DNA from: Scedosporium boydii
Taxonomy: Eukaryota > Ascomycota > Sordariomycetes > Microascales > Microascaceae
DNA length: 42,894 nt
NCBI GenBank assembly: GCA_002221725.1
Contig: NJFT01000291.1
Location: 1-42,894, forward strand
Direction: 5' to 3'
Part shown: piece by piece, positions 1-9,780 of the stretch
Layout: every line of letters begins with the position of its first letter
Numbering within the stretch: position 1 is the first letter of the stretch
Notes under the pieces: generated by a model
Databases searched by the model: none
Told to the model about the DNA's origin: nothing
The model's input: the letters and a program-made list of their open reading frames with translations, nothing else
Translations under genes and position numbers: made by a program

Positions 1-43
1 GGGGGAGGGGAGCTAGAACAGGAGAAGCGGAGAAATAAAAGCT

Positions 44-1527
44 TCATCCCATGTGTACTTCCACCTGATCTTCATCTCCAATATCCGCCTCCTGCAGAGT
101 GATGTCGTCTCCAAGCTTCTCTCCGTCAAAATAAATGGATATCTTGACGTCTTGCGGTATGTGCCTCTTAGCTCTGAACTTCTCTATCAAAACGGACACC
201 GTCGAAGAAGCCGTCGCCGATACCTTGACCGATTCCCCTTGTTTCGGCCTCATCGTCACTTTGAACTTCTCTTCCGGCTCCGGCTCAGCCGCAACCGGAT
301 CCCCCTCGTCAAGCTCGCCCAGAAGCCTCAGCCGTTCCCGTTCCTTTTCCCGCTGGTGTTGTTCGAATAGATCTTCCGTCCATGCTTCCAGGATCACCCT
401 CTTCCTGTCCTCGCTGAAGCCTTCGCGGCCGCCGCTCTTGGAGTAGAGTTGATTGTTACCAAGTATGGATATGCCGAGTCCCTGAAGAGTCGTGGTATTG
501 TAGAGCCGATTCTCGCGCCACGTTAAGAAGACGTCATTAGCAACGACGTCTATCTTGTGCATCTGCATAATGGCACACCACGTCTCTCGCATCTGCTTCA
601 GAGGATCATTCGCAAAGTGTTTAAACACGCAGGGCCCCGCCGCGTGGGTGTATGGGATGTCGGAAATGACTTCAACAGTAAAGTTCTTCTTCGCCAGAAC
701 CTGTTCCTGCTCCTGCTCTTTTTCTAGCTGGCGCTTACGCTCCTGCGCGGCCTGCACGTATTTCCGCAGCTCGGGGTCCTCCTCCTCTTCTCTAAAAGAA
801 GACCTTGTGAGATCCTCTACAATCGCGATGTCTTCCTCTTCCTCTTCCTCTTTCTCTTTCCCTTTGGCGGGGGCCACCGGTGAGTCGAGTAGGACAAAAT
901 CGTCGTCGTCATCAATGATGTTTGCGGGTTGTGGTGTGATTCTTGAAAGGTCTGGAGTCGGACTACTGAATGTAGGAACAGGCTGTGTGCTCGGCGCGCT
1001 AATGATTCCGCTATCTAGTCCAGAATTTGACGACAAATCGGTGGTCGCCTGTGATATCCCGCTCTGATTGCGCTGGAACAGTCGAGTACTGGGAGTCGGC
1101 GATTCTCTTTTGGCCGCGAGAGTTAGCGAACAATAAAAGAAAGTCTATAAAGCACTGGCAATATTTCTTCCCACTCGTACCTAATAGCCTTCTCATAGAG
1201 ACCCTCAGTATCGTGATCCACAGTTCGGGACGTCCTCCGCTTCTTCTGCGACGAGCCAGGCGTTCGCGCTTCGGCATTCTGGCCAGCCTCGGGTGTGTTC
1301 TCCTCTGTCTCCGACCGACGCCGTCGTCGCGCATCCCTGTCCGCTTTCTCTTTCTGCGCGCGTCGCTCGGCTTCCGCCGCGACCATGGGCAGAATCTCCC
1401 TGGACCGCTTGAAAAGAGCGAGGTCGTCCTCCTCATCTTTGCTGGGCTTTTCCGTCGAGGCGGGGGGAGGCTTCTTTCGGAGAGCTGTGGGCTTGAACGG
1501 AAGCCGTTTTTTGGTAGAGTCGCTCAT
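44..1527 (-). CDS. Rad60/Esc2/NIP45-like protein with two SUMO-like domains
   Basis: Two exons, complement(join(44..1106,1181..1527)), 469 aa, ATG at 1527, TGA at 44-46. The 74-nt intron starts GTACGAG, has a GCTAAC branch site and ends AAAAG. A CAG acceptor 18 nt further on (exon from 1088) is also in frame, so six residues are uncertain. The basic, serine-rich N-terminal half holds two stretches shaped like SUMO-interacting motifs: DDFVLLDS (about residues 185-192) and DIAIVEDL (about 208-215), each beside acidic runs. A first SUMO-like fold covers about 256-335, a charged coiled coil about 347-385, and a second SUMO-like (Rad60-SLD) domain about 395-469, ending at Gly. Family members act in the nucleus in SUMO-dependent genome maintenance with Smc5/6 and Ubc9; that role is inferred here. 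It is divergent with LSM6. The domain order makes the family call secure; orthology to Rad60 versus Esc2 is not settled. Confidence 0.85.
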
Positions 1528-2226
1528 GGTTGGTGAATATGGAGTAGGCCTTATCGTATTCCTTTTCGCGATCGGGGATAGAGAGCTCGTCGGGGGTTCG
1601 AGGGCGGGGTGCGCAAGGCTACGGAGCTACGTCCTTGATGATCTTGAGAGTTGAGGTTTACAAGAAGTAATTCTCGGTTCAATGCATGGTTGAAGAGCAG
1701 AAATTGTTTTGTAGTAATTTTGGCTCGAGGGGCTGAGGGATGGCGTTATGTTTATGTTGGGTTATACCTGCCCCCAATCGCGTGGGCGCTGGTGGCATTT
1801 TTTCTTTGTTGTCGTTCATCAATGCCTCCTTGCGATGTCGAAGTTAGCAGAGTACTTCGGTTGCTAGGCATGTCCCATGTCACCAACTCACGAACGTTAA
1901 GGCGTGCCTAGAATGGCGGGATGATGGTTCGCGAAGCAGAGAGCCGTTGGCAGCTGTCAAATATATGGGGGCGGGATATTTGACACTGTGGAGAGCCTCA
2001 TTTGAGGCTTGAGAAGCGAGAACATCCACAGTGTCAAATGCAAAGTTGATCAGCATAGAAGCGGGAAGATCACAGTGTGACTTGCAGGGCTCACAAACAT
2101 TGAACCTCACCAACTGCTTGTCTCATCCTCAAGTCAAACTGCATCGCACTCTTGACAGCGGCCCCAACGTGAGGACAGTCATTTATATTTCCGCCCATTC
2201 CGACCCGAGGCCGAGATAACACACAA
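1528..2226. promoter_or_regulatory. Shared upstream region of the Rad60-like gene and LSM6
   Basis: This 699-bp space lies between two divergent start codons (ATG at 1527 on minus, ATG at 2227 on plus), so it must hold both promoters. I see no coding pattern in it. It contains a 62-bp nested inverted repeat at 1978-2039, annotated separately. No TATA box or transcription factor site stands out. Confidence 0.6.
1978..2039. repeat. Nested inverted repeat (potential cruciform/hairpin)
   Basis: The left arm ATTTGACACTGTGGA (1978-1992) is repeated exactly as its reverse complement TCCACAGTGTCAAAT (2025-2039). Between them lies a second perfect hairpin, AGCCTCA-TT-TGAGGCT (1994-2009). The element sits 188 bp upstream of the LSM6 ATG. 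It could be a cruciform-forming regulatory element, a paired binding site, or a small MITE-like remnant; no target-site duplication is evident. Confidence 0.8.
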
Positions 2227-2656
2227 ATGGAGAACGGAGGCATCTCTCAAGGTGAGGGGAAGGACCCCTCCAGCTTCCTCAGCGACATCATCGGCAACCC
2301 CGTCACGGTCAAGCTCAACTCCGGCGTGGTATACAAGGGTAAGTCGAATGTGTGAAGGGAGCTTGAGGCACCTTTACTGTCTTGCCATTGCTGTATAAGA
2401 TGCCTTTGCGTCTGAGGGTATATTATGCGCTACTGGTACTGCAGCTGCTAATCTCTTAAACAGGAGAACTCCAGTCTGTCGACGGGTACATGAACATTGC
2501 TCTCGAAAAGACTGTGGAGTACGTCAACGGCGTCAAGAGGAGAACCTATGGCGATGCTTTTGTGAGAGGGAACAATGGTGAGTATTGACATTCGTATCCC
2601 AGACGGAGACGTTGGCTAACAAGCACACAGTCATGTACATTTCGGCAGACTCGTGA
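2227..2656 (+). CDS. LSM6: U6 snRNA-associated Sm-like protein LSm6
   Basis: Three exons, join(2227..2338,2464..2577,2631..2656), 83 aa. Intron 1 (125 nt) starts GTAAGT and intron 2 (53 nt) starts GTGAGT with a GGCTAAC branch; both end CAG and keep frame. The protein is one Sm fold: Sm1 in FLSDIIGNPVTVKLNSGVVY, then DGYMNIALE, and the Sm2 motif RGNNVMYIS at the C-terminus. The YMNIALE core and RGNN Sm2 match LSm6 rather than its paralogue SmF. LSm6 is part of the Lsm1-7 ring (mRNA decapping and decay, cytoplasm) and the Lsm2-8 ring (U6 snRNA 3' end binding, nucleus). Length fits the family (about 80 aa). It is too intron-split to appear as one long open frame. The product is certain apart from exact splice confirmation. 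Confidence 0.95.
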
Positions 2657-2899
2657 AAACCGAAGGGTTAGCAGTATGAGAATTTAGAGGCGGGAGTTAA
2701 AACCAAAATCAATGAGCGGATGCTCTGCGGAATAGGGAATGGCTGGAGAAAGAACTCGAGCCCCCAGACTGCCCGGTCCACGAGAGAAGCGACCAATCTA
2801 TGACTAACGAATAGTAATGAGATGAAATATATCCTCATTCGAAAGGCTATCAATCATATTTCCCATCTGCATGCATATACATAGTTGGGTGGATATCAT

Positions 2900-4165
2900 T
2901 TAGTCAACTCTCTTTGCCCAAGCAATAACAGTCGCCCCATGCAAGTGAACCTGGCCTTGCTCATTCCTCTCTACCTCGGGAGACTTTAGGATATCCCAAA
3001 ACGTCTGTGTGAACTTGTCGGCGTCCTCCCCCTCAAGAATGGAGACCTGGCTCAACGTCCGAAGCCTCAACAATAGCGCCTTGTCGGTCAGCCAGACGGT
3101 CCAGCGAAATACGTTCTCGCCAATCGGCGTAACGAATAGCTCGTGGATCTTTCCGCTGTCACCGGTCTTGTCCAGAAAAACGTCCTTCCAGCGCTCTTCT
3201 CGGAATCGCGGTTGACCGTCGAGCTTGAGGGAGAAGATGAGCTCGTTGAGCCTCTGCTCCCAAGGCGTGGATGCCTTCCAGGAGGCGGGTTTGTTGTCTA
3301 TGTTTAGAATGAGCCATGGAACCACCATCGAATATTCCAAAGCTGTAAGCAAAAGGTAAAACTAACAATCTTCAATGTTCCAGACAACACCGAGGGATGC
3401 GCCCGGCTTTATCACCCGTCTAAGTTCCGTCAATGCCTCGATATTTGCGAACCTGCGTTGAAAGAAACCTGGTGAGTCTCCGTAGGCGCTGGAGGGTGAT
3501 TGCGAAGGACGACAGCGGGCAGATCATTTACCAGTGGAATGCCTATGTATCACATCAATGAAAGAAAGTAAGCATGGCAGCTCCCGGGCGGTACCGTCCA
3601 GCTTGGGACCTAGTTCTCGGGCCCCGAACTCCTCAAACATTGAACCCACCTGAGCGACGATACAAGCATCCCCCCACCCATCCCCAACCGGCACCGTATT
3701 CGCCGACCCCTCCAAAACCTCCACGCCCTCCAACTTCTTCGCCGCCAACTGATCCCTCATACTCGCTAGCGGCTCAACAGCCTTGATCTCAAAACCTTCC
3801 CCCCTCACCGCGAGCGGCACCGTAAACTTACCCGTGCCCGCCGCGACCTCGATGATCTTGGCACCCCGCTTTCCCGCGACGCCGAGCTCGCTCAGGAGCG
3901 CCTCGACGGCGTCGGGAGGATACGAGGGCCGGTGGGCATCGTAGAGGGCGCCGTTGTGGAAGCCATGCACGGCGGCTTGGTCGATGGTGGGAGGGCGCAT
4001 TGCGCGGGGCGGCGGTGAAGAGGATGGGTGCGTTTGGTTATGTGGTTGGGGTTTTATTGAAAAGTTTCGCTGGAAGGGGATTCTACGTATACTCGCAGAT
4101 GAAAAGGAAAGACGGGAAGATCGGAGTAGGGATAGGAGAGGAGTGGGTGAGGTGGATGACGCCAT
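2900..4165 (-). CDS. SAM-dependent methyltransferase (class I, type 11-like), possibly mitochondrial
   Basis: Four exons, complement(join(2900..3297,3367..3452,3532..3542,3650..4165)), 336 aa. Introns are 69, 79 and 107 nt. The second exon is only 11 nt (GCATTCCACTG) and restores the typical AFHWF segment after DACIVAQ; the third junction restores WNIEDYNKPASW. The SAM-binding motif I is IIEVAAGTGKF (about 104-114). Residues 1-55 are rich in S, R and P with almost no acid (for example RRIPFQRNFS), like a mitochondrial presequence. A second in-frame ATG (residue 56, position 4000) begins just before the conserved part, so a shorter cytosolic form is possible. Substrate is unknown; relatives are mostly annotated only as methyltransferases. 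Its upstream region is shared with TRP4, and its 3' end faces LSM6. The exon joins are strongly supported by family motifs. Confidence 0.85.
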
Positions 4166-4856
4166 CAATGAATGCACCCTAACAGGAGGTGTCTGGTCTC
4201 TCGAGGGTGGCTACAGTGGGTGAAGACCAACCATGCGGAGAGGAGAGAGATATGACTTGTAAGTTGGCCACACAGATAACAGAATAGTAAATGCAGGGTT
4301 TTTAATTTTATTTTACAAGGGTCCTTCAAGTCATCCGGGGTAATGAGATGCAATTGTGAACGTCAAGTTGACGGCAACAGAGCAGTTACAATTGTATCAA
4401 AGTACATCTTGACGTGTACTTCTCCGCTTCGATGGCTGACTCATTCCGCGATCGGATCAGAATCCCAATGCAGCTTCAAGACAAAAGAAGAGCTTGAGTC
4501 GTTCCCTTGAATCATTGATCCATTGAAACCCGGAGAGGGCGACAATTGAGTGTCTAAGCTTGCCATCCTGATTCACCAAGCTGCAGACCCCAAATCCAAA
4601 TCCGCGAATTAGCTGAGACCAATTTCCTCGTCCCTCGTCCCGCGTCCCGCGTCGCCCAACATTCAACCAGCTATTAGAGCCCAAGATTAAAGGCTGTACC
4701 CTTTATCTCGCATCAATTGATTGTCCAACCTCGAAATAGCAAAATACCAGACCCATAATACCCATCAATTGGTACCTCCAGACACCCTCTTCATCCCCCT
4801 TCCCAATTGTCCTCTCTTCCCCCCCCTCATAACCCTCACCAAAAACCGCCGCGACC
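4166..4856. promoter_or_regulatory. Shared upstream region of the methyltransferase and TRP4
   Basis: This 691-bp space separates divergent start codons at 4165 (minus) and 4857 (plus). It holds a TGACTCA site at 4437-4443. A pyrimidine-rich tract lies at about 4780-4850, directly before the TRP4 ATG, as is common in fungal core promoters. No convincing gene is present. Confidence 0.6.
4437..4443. promoter_or_regulatory. TGACTCA: Gcn4/CPC1-type amino-acid control element
   Basis: An exact TGACTCA lies 414 bp upstream of the TRP4 ATG and 272 bp upstream of the methyltransferase ATG. In fungi this is the binding site for the bZIP regulator of cross-pathway (general amino acid) control, and tryptophan genes are classic targets. 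The match is exact and the context fits; binding is inferred. A chance match in a promoter this size is possible. Confidence 0.6.
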
Positions 4857-6252
4857 ATGACCTCCCAATCTGCCCCTCCCCCGCCATCAACATCGACAGC
4901 AGTCGACCTACCCCGCGTCGACATCAAGCCCCTCCTCCAACAGCTCTGGCCCGGCGGTCACCCAGACATCAACCCCTCGCGCATCGCCCACGCCATCTCG
5001 CACTTCTTCACGAACCAGGTCAGCGAGGCCCAGGCCGCCTCTCTCCTGATATGTCTGCACTTCACCACCCTCGATCTCCAGGGCGACGTGCTCGCCGAGT
5101 GCGCCCGAGTCATGAGGGTCGCCGCTGCCAAGATTGATGTTCCGGCGCTGCAGGAGCTCATTGCGTTGAAGAATAGGGCTGAGGGGAGCTATAAGGGTGG
5201 ATTGGTATGTTATGTTTCTTTTATTCTCTTTCTTAATCTCCTTTGGCAATATGATATACGCGCATACAAAACGAAAAAGAAGGGGAAAACAATCTCTGCC
5301 CTACACTCAAAAAGCTAACTCACTTTCTCCCCACGCGCAGTGCGACATCGTCGGCACCGGAGGCGACTCCCACAACACATTCAACATCTCCACCACAGCC
5401 TCCATCATCGCCTCCTCCCTCCTCCTCGTCTCCAAGCACGGCAACCGCGCCAGCACCTCCAAATCCGGCTCCGCCGACCTCATCAACAACATGCAGCCCC
5501 GCGCCCCCGTCATCGAGGCCGTCACCCCGACCACCCTCCACGCCGTCTACTCCGCCACCAACTACTCCTTCCTCTTCGCCCCCGTCTTCCACACGGGCAT
5601 GCGCTACGTCGCCCCCGTCCGGAAACAGCTCCCCTGGCGCACCATCTTCAATAACATTGGTCCCCTGGCCAACCCCGTCGAGGACGTCCTCGAGGCCCGT
5701 GTCATCGGCGTCGCTAGGAAGGAGCTGGGGCCCGCATTCGCTGAGGCTCTGAAGATTGCTGGCGCGACGAAGGCCCTTATCGTCTGCGGCGCTGAGGAGC
5801 TTGATGAGGTTTCTTGCGCCGGGAAGACGTTTTGCTGGTTGGTTCGCGGGACGAATCCCGAGGATATCACCATCGAGCACTTTACCGTCGAACCCGCCGA
5901 CTTTGGCCTTCCCGCTCACGCCCTCGATACCGTCTCCTCCGGCAAGGAACCCAGCGAGAACGCCGAGATTTTGAGACAGATTCTCCACAACGAGTTGTCC
6001 GATGATGACCCGCTCCTACACTTCGTTCTAATGAACACCGCTGCTCTATTCGTCATCTCGGGTATCTGCGAGGCTGACTCGAGCTCCATGGGCCCCGGCG
6101 ATGACGGCGCCGTCGTGACGGAGAGGGGTCCTGGTGGACAGCGCTGGAAGGAGGGTGTCAGGAGAGCGAGGTGGGCGCTGAAGAGTGGTGAGGCGTGGAA
6201 GCAGTGGGAGAAGTTTGTCGAGGTTACGAACAGCCTTTCGGGGGCGAAATGA
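4857..6252 (+). CDS. TRP4: Anthranilate phosphoribosyltransferase
   Basis: Two exons, join(4857..5204,5341..6252), 419 aa; the 136-nt intron runs GTATGT to GCGCAG in phase 0. The enzyme transfers phosphoribose from PRPP to anthranilate, the second committed step of tryptophan synthesis. Visible motifs are the PRPP loop GTGGDS (about 121-126) with TFNIS, KHGNR (148-152) with SGSAD (158-162), the RTIFNNIGPLANP block (about 216-228) and the Mg-binding LDE (270-272). The N-terminal all-alpha domain is in exon 1. It is somewhat longer than yeast Trp4 (380 aa), mainly at the N-terminus, where a P/S-rich leader precedes the helices. The start has a good context (CGACC-ATG-A). A TGACTCA site upstream suggests cross-pathway control. 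The gene appears intact. Confidence 0.96.
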
Positions 6253-6849
6253 AAAAGGGAGAAAAATTCTTTATGAGGGTTTGCGTGGTATGACTTTGAG
6301 GGCTTTTTTTTGCGTCTTTTCTTTCAAGGGGATTTGGGTTTCACAAAAAGGGATTATCTCGCTTCGACCTTCCTGTCTGGGGGATCTCTTCTTCTTTGTA
6401 TATGTTTTGATTGATTTCTGTTGGGTTGATGAACCGCGTCTAAAAAGCTCAAGTACAGATGCCTCGCCTCTTTTCCCTCGTATGCTATTAGAGCGGGCCT
6501 TGAAAAAGCAGCAGCCAACCCATTCCCAACCTTTGAGAGATGGGGATTTCCCTTTCCCCTAAGACGCCTTGCTTATGCGTGTAATGCAGGTATAGACAAA
6601 GGAGCGTATAGTATAGAGAGTCAATCGAACCGGTTCAAGGCAAGTACGCTTCGGAAAGGACAGGCAGAGAGGGAAGGAAAAAATAGAGCATCACAATGAA
6701 TGTTCCATGATTACGCCGAGTCCGTTAACTCCTTGCATAAACAAAACAAGAAAAGATGACTGCATCCTCGTCTCCACACATTATAAAGGACACAGTTTTT
6801 AAAACAAGTGAGAAAGTCGATGAGATATACGACTGGATTAAGAGACAGG
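6253..6849. other. Convergent 3' intergenic region
   Basis: This 597-bp space separates the TRP4 stop (plus) from the stop of the 865-aa membrane protein (minus), so it holds both 3' untranslated regions. It is T-rich near 6300-6420, as expected after a fungal gene. I see no gene or repeat in it. Confidence 0.5.
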
Positions 6850-9447
6850 TTAGAAGAAGGCAGGCATGTCAGGAGGACCCGACAGCCGGGATGAAAGTTC
6901 GCTGGTCTCGCTCAAGGGGGATATTATCGGCGACCCAAACGTCTCTTTCATAGTATCACGCCCGTACTCCAACTCCACATACGTGAGCCATCCTCTTTCA
7001 TCGCGCGGAGTGTTGGGATCACGCACTCGCCCGGCCATGGCCGCGAAGTCGGGTGAGTAGAACAGCGGCGGTGATATATTTGAAATGGAGCCAGGGGTGG
7101 GAGCGTAGAAGAGTGGTGGCGGCGGCGGTTTCGATGGTGCCTTTGGCGGAAATTCCGCCAGCATCTTGGCTTTGACGGGGCTGGCAAAGTTTGCGCGGCA
7201 GAGTGAAGAAGCCTCATCCATGTCGGGAGTGCCTGGCGTTTGAGGTTGGGGTGGAGAGGTCGTAAATACAGAACTTGTGGAGGAACCCGGTTCTATTTGA
7301 GCGGGCACACCACGCCGGGCCGGATGTACGAGATCAGTAGGCCGCGCCATCGCCGGAGGGGTGGGTTGCCTCCGCGGTTTCTGCAAGTCCTCATCCTCCC
7401 CTAATTGATTCGGAGACGGTGACCTCGACGACGACTGCTTCAGGAGAGGCGCGCCGGTCTGATCGAGAAGGGAAACTTTCAGTTCCCATTTTCCCTGTGT
7501 CACGGGAAGGCGGTTGTCGAAGGATCGTGAACGGAGATGGCGGCCGGGGCGGCCGGTAACAGCGGTATCTCCTCGCTTAAGTTGCCCAAGTCCAGACGCC
7601 TGGCTTTCGTTATTAACGGAATTAGATCGATTTCGGTTCGTTCGTGGCACGGGGAGGTATTGCCGAGACTGAATTTGCCTAAGAGGGCGGGCGTGGGATG
7701 GCTCCGGGGATAGATCCGCTAGCAACCCTGGTCCTCTGAACTGAACTAGGTCTTCCGTCCCCGACTCTGAGGACACTGGACTGGAGGTCCGTTTAATAAC
7801 TCTACGAGGAGGTGATCGTTGACGCTCTAGTTGAGACTCCTTCTGGATAGGCCTCGGACTTTGGCTGGGGAGAAATACGCGATCAGAAAGCTTCGGCGAG
7901 GATATGGGTATCTTTTCAGTAGAGATAGGGAGAGTAGTTTCGGCGACAATAGTGGCCTCATCCTCTAGCGCAGGGACGACTTTTTCGGCTCGAGGTAGTG
8001 GAGGTGCCTTGGCTATGAATTCAATGGGAGTAGGTAGGATGGAAAAAGCGGAGAGAGGCCTGCTGGATGGCTGGTCTTGGTCGGCCGCGGGTGATGCGGC
8101 TGCCGAGATGATGGAAGCTGATGAAGCCTTGGGGGTCACGGCCCTGCTAGGAACAGGTTTCCTTCGGGGCAGAGGTGACACGGAGCGTATTCGTTCGGCA
8201 GATGACGATGTGTGTAGGTTCCCGTTAGATATAGGCCGCCATTGCTGATCCCATGAGAGGGCCCTATTATGCCTCTGTTCCGATGACGGAACTGTGGTTT
8301 GTATTATATCTGGGGAGAGTAATCCATTCTTCTGCGGAGATGTTGAGTTTATCCGGGCCGTGGGGGGCGGAGGAGAGACGAGAACGGGAGATACCGCCGG
8401 CGACGCCGAGTGGGACCGGATGTGCGATCTAAAAGTAGGAATTGGTGGGAGAGGACCGGTAGGTGGGGGGCTAGACAGCCGCAAGGAGTGGACTGACAAG
8501 GTGGACGAAGGAATTGATTGAGGAAATCGGGGCTGTAAGGGTTCCATCGAGATGGCGCGGGCTCTCCTGGGAGGCATGAGTTCAACGTCTCTCACTTCCA
8601 TGGCCCTTGCATGCCCTAACGAGGTTTGGTGGATTCGAGGCTGAGGTGAGACGGCTTGGACTGGGGCCGTGGGTAGGGCCTTTCGAGGAGGCGACGGCGA
8701 AATTCTTCTGTTCGACATCTCTTCGTGACTAGCATATTTCCTAGCGTCTTGCCGCCTTTCCCAGAGGGCCACGCTGGCACGGCGAGGTTCATTTCTGGTT
8801 TCCTCGCGTGTTTTCTCGGCCGTTCTCTCGGATGTTCGCTCGGGCGCCTTCTCAGGCTCCTTATCCGCTTCTTCGTCAACATCGGGCTCGGCAAGTAGAG
8901 GAGTGCGTGTAAGTGAGTTCGATCTCCGAGGGCGCATGATGGTCTCGACGTGGGGCTTAGGCCTCTCTATCTCAAGCATGGCAGGGGGGCCATTTAAGAA
9001 CGGGCTGTTCTCTCTAACTTCTTGCCCCTGTTCCCGGCCGAGGCCTGCCTCCCACGTTTTAACCTCTCTCTCATGATTCGCTTCCTTGGACCTTTCCGAT
9101 TTCGGTCGAGCATCCCGGCTACCATCTCGGTCCTCGAGGTCATTGCCCGCCTCCGACTCATTCCGGCTGGACAGGCGACTGTATAGGGTTTTCCTCAAAA
9201 TTAACCTGCGTTGATCCTCTTCCTCTTCAATCCGTTCTGCTACACTGAGTTTCCGCCGCCTTAAGAACTCCTTTCTCGTCAGGTACGGATCTTTCTTGCA
9301 GGCTTCGAGATATTGCTTATACCGTAACCGGCCAACGGTGAAATAGATGGTGAGGGCAATGGCGGAGACGGAAACGACGACAGCGGCAATAATGATTCCG
9401 GTTCTCAAGGTGGTGGACTCGGCTCGACGATGTAATATCGGGGCCAT
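6850..9447 (-). CDS. Single-pass membrane protein with long disordered tail, function unknown
   Basis: One uninterrupted exon, 865 aa, ATG at 9447, TAA at 6850-6852. A short N-terminus (about 17 residues) is followed by one clear membrane segment (about 18-39) and the basic flank RLRYK, suggesting the tail faces the cytosol. Residues 45-110 are highly charged and probably helical (KEFLRRRKLSVAERIEEEED). Most of the rest is low-complexity, rich in S, P and R with many SP/TP pairs, hence likely heavily phosphorylated. The last 110 residues are more ordered-looking and may be the conserved part; they include PPLFYAP, PPLFYSP and GWLTYVELEYGRD. I do not recognise the family; it looks fungus-specific. 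No introns are needed. Codon use and the length of the frame support a real gene. Confidence 0.8.
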   Translation of the reverse strand: MAPILHRRAESTTLRTGIIIAAVVVSVSAIALTIYFTVGRLRYKQYLEACKKDPYLTRKEFLRRRKLSVAERIEEEEDQRRLILRKTLYSRLSSRNESEAGNDLEDRDGSRDARPKSERSKEANHEREVKTWEAGLGREQGQEVRENSPFLNGPPAMLEIERPKPHVETIMRPRRSNSLTRTPLLAEPDVDEEADKEPEKAPERTSERTAEKTREETRNEPRRASVALWERRQDARKYASHEEMSNRRISPSPPRKALPTAPVQAVSPQPRIHQTSLGHARAMEVRDVELMPPRRARAISMEPLQPRFPQSIPSSTLSVHSLRLSSPPPTGPLPPIPTFRSHIRSHSASPAVSPVLVSPPPPTARINSTSPQKNGLLSPDIIQTTVPSSEQRHNRALSWDQQWRPISNGNLHTSSSAERIRSVSPLPRRKPVPSRAVTPKASSASIISAAASPAADQDQPSSRPLSAFSILPTPIEFIAKAPPLPRAEKVVPALEDEATIVAETTLPISTEKIPISSPKLSDRVFLPSQSPRPIQKESQLERQRSPPRRVIKRTSSPVSSESGTEDLVQFRGPGLLADLSPEPSHARPLRQIQSRQYLPVPRTNRNRSNSVNNESQASGLGQLKRGDTAVTGRPGRHLRSRSFDNRLPVTQGKWELKVSLLDQTGAPLLKQSSSRSPSPNQLGEDEDLQKPRRQPTPPAMARPTDLVHPARRGVPAQIEPGSSTSSVFTTSPPQPQTPGTPDMDEASSLCRANFASPVKAKMLAEFPPKAPSKPPPPPLFYAPTPGSISNISPPLFYSPDFAAMAGRVRDPNTPRDERGWLTYVELEYGRDTMKETFGSPIISPLSETSELSSRLSGPPDMPAFF

Positions 9448-9743
9448 GACTGTTTCTGTTTTCTTCGTGAACTCTACGATGGTGGCAAGCGAGTGGGATG
9501 ATGCACAAGACCCAGTAGCGAGTGTATTTATTCTTCTTCCCGAGAGAGTCGAGAACCGTGACTAATTCACCGACATTCGCAGTAGGGCCCCGGAAGAATA
9601 AGTAGTATTATGGCGAGTGATCGCCGTAGGGAGCGAGGAGTATGATTAACGACATCAAATGCAAGGACGGACGGAGGCAAGAGCATTCGAATGAGGAGAG
9701 GATCAATGAGCAATGTGGAGGAAGTGCTAAAAAGACAAAAATG

Positions 9744-9780
9744 AAAAAAAAAAAATAAAATAAAATAAAATAAAAAGAAA
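9744..9780. repeat. A-rich tract with (TAAAA)4 microsatellite
   Basis: A run of 12 A is followed by four TAAAA units and more A. It lies about 300 bp upstream of the membrane protein start; on that gene's strand it is a T-rich tract. It is probably a simple low-complexity or promoter-associated tract. Confidence 0.85.

Noticed and set aside
5320..5988. A 222-codon minus-strand frame opposite TRP4
   Set aside because: Its Gly/Asp/Val-rich composition is the mirror of a C-rich coding exon; it is a shadow of TRP4.
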